From: Oscheius onirici
Taxonomy: Eukaryota > Nematoda > Chromadorea > Rhabditida > Rhabditidae
Reading direction: 5' to 3'
Assembly (NCBI GenBank): GCA_932521025.1
Contig: OW051472.1
Location: forward strand, 1,240,001 to 1,304,000
Length of the DNA: 64,000 bases
Below the pieces are notes generated by a model. The model was not told where the DNA came from and made no database searches. It saw only the letters and a program-made list of their open reading frames with translations. Within the stretch, counting starts at the first letter, position 1. The number at the start of each line of letters is the position of its first letter. The position numbers were made by a program, and so were the translations under genes. Shown piece after piece: positions 53,075 to 63,651 of this stretch.

Positions 53075-54466
53075 TTCAGGTGAAATGATTAAGTGGTATT
53101 TCTGTGTCAGGAAGATGAATTATGACACTTCCCCCAATTCTGTTCGGGACAGCAACTTCTACTGGTTTCTGTTCTTCTCTCTTGATCACGTAAGCAATTG
53201 ATAAGAGAACCTGCAAAGCGGAGCAAAAAGACCGGAGCCTACACCGGGCAGAGGCGGATTAGGTTCCTGGAGAAGATAAGAGAGAGGGAGGGGATCTGTT
53301 TGACTGATGTAACCATTTCGTGATGAGATGACTGAACTGATGTCAACTCTCTGGAGTTCAGTCATTCTCTCAAGTCAGTTCTCAACTGTCCCGCACTCTC
53401 TTAGCTCTGTAAGGGACCGAAAGGTTCTCTTTGAACGGCTTACTATAGCTGTCTGTACTGGGAATTCCAGCGAATCTTGTGTCTCTAGATCTCTCTTCAG
53501 TTGTTGTATCTGTCAGTTCAGATTTTAGTCTTTCCATCCCACTATGACTGGCCTGTAGCTACTGTTCCTGTAATTTGTCTATCTCTGATTGAATGTTCCA
53601 GTACTCTGTCTTTGACGTGCCCTGACTATAACTGAACGGCTCGTATGGCATAAGTATTGGCCATCGTCGCTGTTTCTGGTGTTTCCAAGCTTATTTATAT
53701 ATCCTGGGGGTTCTTTTACACGCTGAGTTCGATAAACACAGCAATAAAGTGAAAAAAAAATGGGTGGAAAACGATAAAAACGCGAAAACTGGTTATTTGG
53801 ACCGTTCCAGCCAAAAAATTGAACGAAGGGGGCCGCCTGCCGAACTATTACCCTATAACTGTTTACCTGCTCTTTGAGTTTTACTGATGTACTCTTTTCC
53901 ACTTTTTTTGGTATTCTTTTCCATTCTTTTCAGTATTTTGGCTCTCAATAGACTAGATACTCGTACTCTCGGTTCTAGATCCAGTAGTCTCTTGATCCAG
54001 TAGACTGCCAGCTTTTTTTGTGCTGACTAAGAGTACATAGACTCTTGGATTGTTCCCTTGACTGTACTGTCACACTCCCCTTATTTGATTCCGGAATTAT
54101 TTTGAGTCTTGATTCTTGTGTCGCCACTCCCAACAGATAGCAAGCTTTTGTTCCAATTACGAACATTTGCCCTTCTCGTTGTGTTTTCTGCTGTCTCTAG
54201 ATTTGATCCTATCAGAAGAACTCATGTTCAGTAGTCTTTTGCATAATCCTGAAAAATTGTACGGTTCATCAGTACTTGTTAGGTTCTCTCCATGTAGTCG
54301 CCCTCCTTCCAATTTCTTCTCCCGCCTGCTGGCAACACTCTCTTATCTCTCTCTCGCCACCTGATTTACGTTTTCGGGCTATTGTTCCCATCCCAGTATC
54401 AGTAACTGTACTCAGTCCAACTCTCTCTCCTCATTCTGTTCATCTTCCCTCTACCAGACTCTCCAG
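53075..54466. other. Intergenic with a half MITE
   Basis: Apart from the fragment at 53701-53852 only low-complexity sequence is seen. The last 200 bases must carry the ACOX2 promoter. Confidence 0.5.
53701..53852. mobile_element. Half copy of fold-back MITE family 2
   Basis: GGGGGTTCTTTTACACGCTGA followed by a long A run and GGGGGCCGCCTGCCGAACTA-TTACC matches the right arm of the element at 58332-58718. The left arm is absent. Confidence 0.75.
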
Positions 54467-57400
54467 ATGCTGACTACTGTCGACTCTCAGCCACTGAACA
54501 AGTATATTCGGGATGGTGACAATCCGGAACTGACTGAGGAGAGGCTGAAGGCTTGCTTTGATACTGAGGAACTGGCGGCGGTGTTCTATGGAGGGAAAGA
54601 GGTAAGGAACAGAGAGAGACAGAGACAGTACATCTTTCAGAGACTGAACCGTCGCCGACATCTTCTCCACAATGTGGATATCCGTCCAGAGCTTCACGAC
54701 ACAAAACCTATGGGTCACATGTCCCGTGAGGAAAAGTACGAGAATCAGATCAGAAAATCTGTTGAAATGGTCCGTCACCTTCCCTCCTTCTCCAATCCTT
54801 TGGATGCTTGGGAACTGATGCAAATAGTCAGGTGAGAGTGGGTTTTACCCATACTGTCATAATTTTCCAGAGAAGTGACAGGAGTGGAGGGTTACGCAAT
54901 GAGTATTCATCACATTATGTTCATTCCGACTCTCCAGAACATGTTGGACGAGGAACAGACTAGTTGGTGGTTGCAGAAGGCGATCGACGGGAGAATCATT
55001 GGAACTTACTGTCAGACTGAGATGGGTCATGGTGAGTCTGAGTTACTGTTACAGTAATGTTCAACCGCGGTGGCTACCGGTGAAAAAAAGGTGTTTCCAA
55101 GCAGTTAGCTCGATACAATTGTCAACGAAGACTCGAAAGTTGTTCGGAATGTTCACAGCCTTGGCGGTGACGACAAAAAACTCACAAAAGTTTATTAAGC
55201 TTATGAACAAGGTAAAAGCTTTTAGATCACCAGAAAGCAATAATCGTATTGAAAGAACACAATAAAAAGGTGTAGACAGATAGCGACTGAAGATAAAAGT
55301 ATATCAAAAAGTTTGAACAGAGCAACGAGGCGGCAACCGAGTTGGTGCGCCAGAATACAAGGGTAAGGTAAGGCGGGAACGCGTAAAGAAGGAAAAATGG
55401 AGGGAAAAGGGGCTACTGGCCTGACATTACTGTTACTGTCATTGTTCCTGTCTCTCTCACCCAAACTCTCAGGTACCAATCTCTCCAAGCTCGAAACCAC
55501 AGCCACTTACGACCCCTCTACTGAAGAATTTATCCTCCACAGTCCCACCACAACTTCCCTAAAATGGTGGCCGGGCGGACTGGGTCAGACTGTCAACCAT
55601 GTGGCTCTAGTAGCCAATCTGGTCACCAAAGGAAAAAACTTTGGTCCCCACTTCTTCATGGTCCAGATCAGAGATCTGGGGACTCACAGACCGTTACCAG
55701 GTGACAGTATACTCATACTCTCAATGATCAGTCATGTTCAGGAATCAGAGTTGGTGATATTGGAGCAAAGATGGGAATCAAGGGAGTGGACAACGGATTT
55801 TTGGGTTTTGAAAATTACCGTATTCCCAGGAGGAACATGCTGATGAAGTATTCTCAGGTACAGTTATCCTGTACTCTTTAAAAAAACTGGTTCTAGGTAG
55901 AGAAGGACGGAAAATACAGACCTCCAGTCCATGCCAAGATGGCCTATTCGACCATGACTATCATCAGAACAGAACTGACTCTTTTACAAGTACTGTACAT
56001 GCAGTATGCTACGACAATAGCTACCAGATACTCTTGCATCAGGAGACAGGGAGAGATTATGAAAGGGTGAGTCTGTCTCTCTGTATCATTCCATTTCTTC
56101 CAGAGAGGGAGAAGTCAAACTCATTGAGTACCAGACCCAACAGAACCGTCTCTTCCCAAGCTTAGCCAAAACTTACGCCTTCCTCTTTGCCGCCATGGAA
56201 GTCCAGAAAATGACTAATGAGATCATGGAGGACATGAAGAACCATAAGGTTTGAACAGAGTCGGCTCCAAAACAATCATTTTAGGTCAACAACGGTGCCC
56301 TTGCCGACCTCCATGCAATTTCCAGTGGCATGAAAGCGTACACAACTTTCGAAGGCACGAAAATCCAGGAACAGTGCCGATTTGCCTGTGGTGGACACGG
56401 CTACTCGGAAGCTTCTTTCATGCCAACGCTTTACAATTGCGCTGTGGCTGGATGTACAATGGAAGGGGACAATCTGGTCATGTTGCTCCAGACGGCCAGG
56501 TATCTGATGAAGGCGGCAATGATGGCCAGGACGGGACAGGCTATCGGCCCTTCGGTTGAATTCCTACTGACGGAGAGACAAGAGCAGTCGCTGGTGGGAC
56601 ATGTGGACAGTGGAGGTGAGTCAGGAAAGAGGAAGAGTACTGCTCAATATTTTTGTGAATAGCCGAGAGTGAAAGAACAGTTCAGTCCAGAAAGTCAACA
56701 GAATTAAGAGATTGAGTCAAGCCAAGGAGATGAGAAAGGGGGGGGAATACAGAGACAGTAATCGAGATTACTGGAACAGTTCAGTCCAGACCAGAGTTGG
56801 GCGAGCAGCATATTTTAGTGCGAGCGCGAGCAGCATATTTCTTTCAAATGTCTTGATAGACCACGAATTTGCAGGACGCGGAGCCTAAAAACAAGTTTCA
56901 AGCAACTAAACAGAAAAAGAATTAGAAGAAATAACACTAAAAAACCAAAAAAAAAATATGAAGATCAAATCGAGAAATCAAAAAACAACGAAATCACCAA
57001 AAGTTTTTGAAATGCGCGGGTATATCGTGACTTCGTGGCAGGACGCAGGTGCCCGCTTTCTGCTCACACTTTTAGCTCTTCTCGCACCGCGAGCGCGAGC
57101 ATTTTCGAATTTTTTGCTCGCATAATCGGCTGCTCGCACCGCGAGCGCGAGTGCTCTCGCTCGCCCAACCCTGGTCCAGACAGTAAATACAACTAGATCT
57201 TACTGTGAGCACAGAAACAGTAGTCATTAGCATTAGAACTCTCCGGTTCAGAGAGTCAAGAGTCAGGAACTGATAGTGGGAGTCAGTAGTCAAACGTCAC
57301 AGTCAGAAGGACAGAAAAATATGGTCCAGAGTTCAGTAGTCCTCCTCTTTCCAGACTATGCCCACTACCTCCAAGACTTTGAACACTTGGCCAGAAAGCA

Positions 57401-57989
57401 GATTTTCCACGCCTTTGACAGGATGCTTGCTCTCTCAGAGTCTGGTCTTCCTAATGGAGTTGCTTGGACAGAGAACCAGATCGAATTGACGAGGGTAGGT
57501 TATCTGTCACTCTGTCTCTCTGTCTCTTCCTCTCTCCAGACTCATCCCCATCTTTAGGCATCCCGCTCCTTCATTCGTCTCTTCATTGCCCGCAGCTTCT
57601 TCAAATCGGTCACACAAGTGACAGACGGACCCACAAAATCAATTCTCACAGATCTTTTGGTAGTCTCTCTGAACCAAGATCTGATTACCCAAGTGAAATA
57701 TCTTCTGGAGGATGGATACATGACGTCGAAGCAGGTCAACAGTCTCAAAGAGGATCAGTACCGTCTACTGAAGAAACTCCGTCCTCAGGCTGTCAGTCTT
57801 GTGGACAGTTTTGACTGTACTGACAGGGAACTTCGTTCAGTTCTGGGAAGACGAGACGGTCACGTCTATGAGAACCTTCTTGACTGGGCTCTCCAGTCCA
57901 AAATGAACCAGAATCCGACTGGCGTGAATCCGGCCTTTGAGAAGTACATCAAGCCGATGGTCATGGGAACGAGAATGAGCAAATTGTGA
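54467..57989 (+). CDS. acox: Peroxisomal acyl-CoA oxidase 2
   Basis: Nine exons (54467-54831, 54871-55031, 55473-55700, 55742-55857, 55897-56066, 56104-56248, 56285-56615, 57356-57495, 57558-57989) join in frame to 695 residues. Landmarks are [85 protein letters not shown] and a C-terminal MSKL (PTS1). It is paralogous to the gene at 45604-49069 but has a different 5' intron pattern and an extra intron splitting the FAD region (exons 3 and 4). Both are intact, so substrates may differ in chain length. Intron 2 is AT-rich without a recognised element; intron 7 contains a hAT-like element with exact target duplication. Confidence 0.94.
56792..57173. mobile_element. hAT-like non-autonomous transposon in ACOX2 intron 7
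   Basis: The 382-base element starts CAGAGTTGGGCGAGC and ends GCTCGCCCAACCCTG, a 15-base terminal inverted repeat with one mismatch, matching the CAGNGTTGGGC form common in hAT elements. GTCCAGAC is duplicated exactly at 56784-56791 and 57174-57181. The subterminal regions carry repeated GCTCGC/GCGAGC units. No coding capacity. Confidence 0.9.
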
Positions 57990-59150
57990 TACGGGTAATG
58001 AGAATAAATTTTGTACAGATGTCAGACAGACTCGACAGTTCACACTTGAAGATCACAGTTTATGGCCATTTTTTTTGTCCTAACATAGAGGGAATGAGAT
58101 CATCACGACGAGGAAGAGAAAGAGAGAGTCGGGTCAAGTGAATACGCTTGGGAACAGTCGTCCTGATAGCAGACCTCTCTTGGCGGAGAGGTGATGGTCA
58201 CAGTGGTATTTACTGTGCTCATTACTGAAAGTAATGAGACTGTGGAGGAGTATGAGGGAGCAGGGAAGGAGACGGCTTGTTCTGTAACAGAAACAGTGAG
58301 TCTGGAACTGGTTACTGACTCTTGACTCTCTAGTAATAGTTCGGCAGGCCTTCATTTGAAAATTTGCGCGGGAACCCTCGGAATGAACCAATTTCGCATT
58401 TTTCTTCTTTTTTTTAACAACTTTTATGCTTTCTAACTACTTTTATCGGATTCAGCGTGTAAAAGAACCCCTTAGGCCGTGAATTCACTAAATATGGGAG
58501 AAATAGACGAAATTCGGAAGTCTCGCTATTTACTTCTGAAAATCGTCATATTTCAAGTAAATACATGGTCCAAGGGGTTCTTTTACACGCTGAATCCGAT
58601 AAAAGCAGTTAGAAAACTTAAAAGTTGATGAAAATGAAGAAAAATGCGAAATTGGTTCTTTCCGAGGGTTCCCGCGCAAATTTTCAAACGAAGGGGGGGC
58701 GCCTGCCGAACTACTACCGACTCTCTGTCTTTTTCTTTATTAGTCAGTACTCTCTACTGGACCAGTGTGAGAAAAAATAACTGTTCCCATACTCTTACTG
58801 ATACAGTATGAGTCAGAAGACTGCGACTCTCACTCTGACTTGCTATTGTATCCAGAACTATCAGTACTCTTTACTAACCTCTTTGAACCTGCTCAAACGG
58901 CGACACGATAACCAAAATCAATGGGAGAGGAAAGAACATTCAGGAAGAGAGAAAGGTTTTGATGGGAAATATGCCTGCTGTGCCTTTTGTGCATTTGGTG
59001 GAAGAACATTATGCAAAGCCCCAGTACCACGCACTGGACCAAAAGAGCAAGAATATTAGCACTTCCAGAACGGAACATGTGGCAAACAAGTTAAGCCCAC
59101 GGATTTGGAGGGCAGGCACTGCAAAACCCCGTGTCAGTTTCCAATAAAAT
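57990..59150. other. Intergenic with MITE family 2 and one dispersed unit
   Basis: A dispersed short unit lies at about 58025-58049 (CAGACTCGACAGTTCACACT). The fold-back element is at 58332-58718. A 62-codon plus-strand frame at 58959-59147 has no supporting domain, signal peptide or splice site and is not called. Confidence 0.5.
58332..58718. mobile_element. Fold-back MITE family 2
   Basis: The left end (AGTAATAGTTCGGCAGGC) and right end (GCCTGCCGAACTACTACC) are inverted repeats. Long arms share GCGGGAACCCTCGGAA/TTCCGAGGGTTCCCGCGC and TTCTTTTACACGCTGAATCC with its complement. Ends resemble family 1 (GGTAATACTTCGGC), suggesting related transposases. Confidence 0.88.
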
Positions 59151-61615
59151 TTATTGTCCCGGAGGAACCCAGCCACCAAAAGCGGAAGAAATTTCTTGAG
59201 CAATATCGATGAGAATCTTCTCGCTTCCCTGTTTTCCGATGATCTGAACACCGTCTGGAAGACCGTCAGTCAAACCCATTGGGCACTGGACGGCTGACAG
59301 AAGAAGGGTATTGACGAAACCGGCATGGATGGCGGTAGTCGACTTGATGACAGTCTCCCAGTGATACGGGACTTGGGTAGGCCAACTGAAAGGGTTAGAG
59401 TGAGTAACAGGGATGGGCGGATAATTTTTCTTCGGCCGGATATCGGATACTGGATATCCGAAAAAAATTATTTTTGATCGGATGTCGGGTACCGGATATC
59501 CGAATTTTTTCTTCTCGATCGGATACCGGATACCGGATATCCGAAATTAGACACAATAGACCGGATTATCCGGTTTTGGATTATCCGAAACTGGATAATC
59601 ATTCATGACTATGAGCAAAATAGTGATGAAGAAAAACATCGACTGAATATACGATAAATGCATCAAAACTAGTAGAAAAAAGGCGAATATCGTTAGTTTC
59701 CCATGTAGAACAACCAAAATATTTAATTGAAATTATCCGAAATATTCGATCAAAAATATCCTATTTCGGATATCGGATAATCGGATTGTTTTCGTACCGG
59801 ATAATTTTTGGATATCGGATATCCGAATAAAAAAGTACCGGATTTATCCGGTCTCTGTTCCCTACCTCGGATAGAACAGTACACCATCGTCTCCCAAAAG
59901 ATTCTGAATCCTCTTCTTGAACCGTTCTCTCTTCTCAGCCAATTCCACATGCTGTGCATGAGTCAGATTGTTGACTATCGGATTCATGGCCAGAGTTATA
60001 AGCGGGATTGTGTACTCTGACTTTCCGATCAGTGCCTTCAGTAGCTCTTTTTGACAGTCTACTGCGGGTCCAGGGGTCTAGAAACTGTTGTTCTGAAGCT
60101 TAAAAGTACCGTACTTACAGTAAGATCCTCCATGATTTGTGACAGTTTAGGGGACTTTTCATCAAAAGTTGCGGCACCTTGCATAGCGAGAAGGTCAACA
60201 GTTTCTGGTAGAGCGATGCACTGGGCAGTGACACCGAATTTCCGTTCAAAGTGATGAACAGCCTGATGTTTCATAATTTTTACCAAAATATGGGTGAAAC
60301 CTTCATCATGGCCTCCTTGGGAATTGGTCTCAGAGGCTCAATCTGTTTGCAATGGGTAAGACCTTCGACGTAGAAGAGTCTGAGATTTTTGATGGGGATC
60401 TTTTCTTCTTGGTCAATGTCTCCGTTGGAGAGAACCTGGAAGTTTAGCGTCAGAGAGACAGTAACTGAGCTCACCCTGGTGAGTAGTGGCAAATCTTCCG
60501 CAAATCTGGTCAATGGGCCAGCTCTACACATCTGGTAACTGTAGCAAGTCTCCTCAAAAAGTGGAATGTGACCGGTTAGAGGTACCATCACTGGAATTTT
60601 TGGTAACTTTTCTAGCTCAAAAAATCCTACATGGGGAAGGCAGTAGACCAAAGATTCCATTACAGAAGCTGGGTATCCTGATACTTCCAGAAATGTCACT
60701 TCCAATACCCATCAAGGAGGCTCCAGAGCCGTGGAGAGCTCCCTCTCCACCGCTTGAGCCTCCAACAATTCGGCGAGAGTCATAGGGATTGTTGGAACGA
60801 CCGTAGGCGTGTGTGTTTGTCTCGACCCACATGGCAGCTTCAGGAACAGTAGTAACGGCTAGGAGGATGGCTCCGGCGTCGAACATTCTGCAAAATTATG
60901 ATGAGAAATGAGACCACAGTCTCGACAGTTCATACTTCTTGTGGGCGCTACAGACTCGGCAGTTCACACCTCATTCTGATGGCCTGCCACAGTCTCGACA
61001 GTTCACACCTACCTCTGCACAGCCAGTGCGCTTTCCGTCATTTTCTCATTCTTTCTCTGCCTGGAGAGAGTTCCTACTGTACATGGTTTGCCCTTGATCC
61101 TGAAAGAGTCTTTGATCGTGAAGGGAAGTCCAAAGAGTGGCTTGTTGTCAAAAAGCTGTAAACAAGAAACTTTGAACCACTCTCAGTCTCGTACCTTGTC
61201 CAACCACTCGTCACCCATCTCTGCTATCTGTTTGTCAGCTTCCTTTGCCTGTTCTCTAGCCTCCTCAAAGTTTTTCAAAGCCACGGCATTGATAATTGGA
61301 TTAACATCCTCGATTCGCTTGATGTAGGACTCGATAATTTCGGTCGAAGTTACCTGAAATTGTTTAGAAATTGGGGGCCACAGTCTCGACAGTTCACACT
61401 TTTTTGACGTTGTGGCGACCACAGTCTCGACAGTTCACACGTACCTCTCTATTTCTGATCAATTTCCTCAGTTCTGTGGCAGATTTCAGGAGGAGAGGGT
61501 CCTTGGGACAGGAGACAAACTTCTTCGTCAAAAATAGATTGATGAACCAGAAGAAAACGGAACAGAGACGGAAATATAGCTGCAGGAGAGTGTCTTTCCA
61601 GCAGGAACAGGACAT
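59151..61615 (-). CDS. faah: Fatty-acid amide hydrolase 2
   Basis: Nine exons (61615-61445, 61353-61195, 61155-61013, 60887-60631, 60590-60475, 60435-60301, 60262-60119, 60077-59866, 59385-59151) join in frame to 523 residues. The N-terminal span (LQLYFRLCSVFFWFINLFL) anchors it in the membrane. The triad is K125 (LPFTIKDS), S202 (VGGSSGGEGAL) and S226 (GSDISGSIRIPS). Exons 2, 3 and 7 have exactly the lengths of their counterparts in FAAH1. Two introns are extra: a 40-bp one after LLPSP, and a 480-bp one after FYPR that is almost filled by a hAT-like element and interrupts what is one exon in FAAH1. Introns 1 and 3 contain dispersed short units. Confidence 0.93.
59406..59862. mobile_element. 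hAT-like element of CGGATATCCG motifs filling a FAAH2 intron
   Basis: It begins CAGGGATGGGCGGATAATTT and ends CCGGTCTCTGTTCCCTA. The palindromic motif GGATATCCG and half-sites CGGATA/TATCCG recur about 20 times near both ends. No target duplication was found. The right end is adjacent to the splice donor, whose GT is the complement of the AC just after CCCT. Confidence 0.65.
60905..61440 (-). repeat. Five dispersed short units in FAAH2 introns 1 and 3
   Basis: Copies near 60911, 60948, 60980 (intron 3), 61378 and 61413 (intron 1) read CCACAGTCTCGACAGTTCAC on the plus strand, so sense to the gene. Several are nearly identical, and intron 1 is little more than two copies plus splice sites. Confidence 0.8.
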
Positions 61616-63069
61616 TTTTACGCCAGAAAATACTGCTGGACGTGTAGCGTTATCTATCGCTCTCAGTTGCGTTATCGAATGGGAGAGCGATGGCGAGTGT
61701 ACACAGAAAAACAAACAACAATTGGGAGAGAGATTGCGGCTACACTGGAGCTAGTGTGATGACGGAGCCACAGACTCGACAGTTCACACTTATGTCGTTG
61801 TAGCTTTTAAAGTTGTGGCTACAGACTCCGCAGTTCACACTTTACGTCTGTGGCCTGCAAAAATTCGGCCACAATTCGACAGTTCACATATTGTAGTGAC
61901 ATTTGAGAAATTTGAGCCGCTGACTTTTCATGTCCTTGTGGCCGCCACAGACTTCACAGTTCAAGTATTGTTCAAGTTTTTTTTGTCAAGAACAGCCCTA
62001 AGTGACTCGCATGACAGATCCAAACACACAATTTTTTTTTCTAGCTTCCCCCGAATCCGTGCCAGTTGTCCATTGCTCCTTCGCGGTATAGCACGCAGTT
62101 GGCAATCCTCTACACTGAAAATGCGCTACTTTCTTCTTTATTCTCTATTTTTAATCGCAAGTTACCATTTAATAAAAAACAAGCTCAAATTTAGGGCTAT
62201 GCCATTACAGAATCCAGTGAGTTGTCCGTCGAGGAAAAAAGTCTGCTGGAAGTTATGAAAAGGCACGTTTTACTGGCATTTTTAGAATTGTATAACCTTT
62301 TTCAGAAGCACGCGCTAACATCACAGCGTTACTATCAAAGTTGCATTCTTCAAGCGTCTTAAAGTGTGTCTCCGGCTTCGAAAAATCGCTGCGAGACCAA
62401 TTGCGCTGGTTCCGTCACGATTGCAGAGGGTCCCGACACGATCTCATTCAAAAAAAATTTATTTTTTCGACGATTTACACTCGTTTTTTGGGTTCTAAAC
62501 CATGTTTAATCGATTTGGCACCAAATTTTACACCAAATACGTACATTCCGATAACAAAAAATATAGCAGAACTGGAAGGAAAAGACGAAAACAGTGTTTT
62601 TGTTTTATACTATTTTTTTCTTTCCAAAGCACAATAATTTTGATGTCGGAATAGACGTAACTGATGTAAAATTTGATGTTGAATCGATTAAACATAGGTT
62701 GAAAACGATAAAGCGTCAAAAAATAAAAAATAAGCAAGATCGTGACGGGACCAATGCCAATTGGTCCTGCAGCGGTTTTGGCATTTTTGGTATAGCCGAA
62801 GGCTTCCTTTAAGTGAAAATCGCATGGCAAATTCTGGAAGATACAATAGACCGACGGGCGAAAAATCTTATGGATGGATCTTCATGCTTCTTCTTCCGGG
62901 AATAGTTGCGTGCGTCAGTGCGGTCTCAAGCTGTCGTTATTTGTACAGATATTATGTTTTGAATGATAAAAGTTGATCCCTTTTTGGACAGTTCACTCTA
63001 GATGTCGTTGTGACAATAAAATTTTGAAGAAACTTGCCTAGAAATATTTATGCTCTCCTTGAAAGTCGT
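61616..63069. other. Intergenic, dispersed units, no firm gene
   Basis: Four further dispersed units lie near 61770, 61815, 61870 and 61945 in decreasing similarity. The only candidate coding start is at 62121. Elsewhere AT-rich sequence without features. Confidence 0.5.
62121..62258 (+). CDS. Possible small secreted or membrane peptide
   Basis: MRYFLLYSLFLIASYH is a good signal peptide or anchor. Unspliced, the frame ends after 45 residues. A different frame (GYAITESSELSVEEKSLLEV) lies immediately downstream of an AAATTTAG acceptor, suggesting a spliced second exon, but the available donor (GCAAGTTACC) gives the wrong phase. It may be a broken peptide gene. Confidence 0.3.
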   Translation: MRYFLLYSLFLIASYHLIKNKLKFRAMPLQNPVSCPSRKKVCWKL

Positions 63070-63351
63070 CTATTCGATGCGAGTAAAGTCCAGATGCGGT
63101 GGTGGCTCGATGTGCATAGCTCGCAGTTCGGTGATTTCGCCGAGCAGCCACTCGACTTTTCCCTCGAGTCCCTTGTCCAGATCGGTCTTCTGCATTCTGT
63201 CCAGCGTGAACTTGATCATCTCGTGGATGTAGTTCAGCGTGGCCCGCATCGCCGGATCGTCCGTCTGCTCCCGTCGCTTCTTCTTGTAGTCGGCAACGGC
63301 GTTCGTGAGCTCGTCGATACTGAGTTCGATGTCCTTGAGAGCGGAGTCCAT
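63070..63351 (-). CDS. Short coiled-coil protein, 93 residues
   Basis: One open frame starts MDSALKDIELSIDELTNAVADYKKKRR, preceded by TTTCCAGAA, which may be a trans- or cis-splice acceptor just before the ATG. It is rich in Leu, Lys, Glu and Asp with heptad-like spacing (IHEMIKFTLDRMQKTDL, VEWLLGEITELRAM), predicted all-helical, with no signal peptide and no Cys. Codon composition is GC-richer than the flanks, as in the other real genes here. The family is not recognised; a small subunit of a cytosolic complex is possible. Confidence 0.6.
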   Translation of the reverse strand: MDSALKDIELSIDELTNAVADYKKKRREQTDDPAMRATLNYIHEMIKFTLDRMQKTDLDKGLEGKVEWLLGEITELRAMHIEPPPHLDFTRIE

Positions 63352-63651
63352 TTCTGGAAATACGGTAGATTTTTTGAGAGGGACAGGGATAGAACTAACC
63401 TTACTTCAAGACGGTAGCTATTAAAATTTTCTGTAGAATTCAATTTCTTACTGGTAATTAGTATACTTTTTTTCAAAACTTATATATTTTTGCATAAAGT
63501 TATGTTTATATGTTTGTATCAATTAACACGAAATGTTATCCTGTCAGCTGTTTCTCTGGGACTTGCTGTTTCGAATGAGAACAACTGTCTGTTCAACTTC
63601 CGGGTCCCAGCACGTTTTGTCACCTCAACCCAGCTAAATGTATTTTTCAAC

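Noticed and set aside
58959-59147. 62-codon plus-strand frame upstream of FAAH2 3' end
   Set aside because: No signal peptide, domain or splice evidence; its end overlaps the FAAH2 3' region antisense.
59406-59862. 8-bp target duplication for the CGGATATCCG element
   Set aside because: Flanks do not match (GTGAGTAA versus CCTCGGAT), so a duplication is not claimed.
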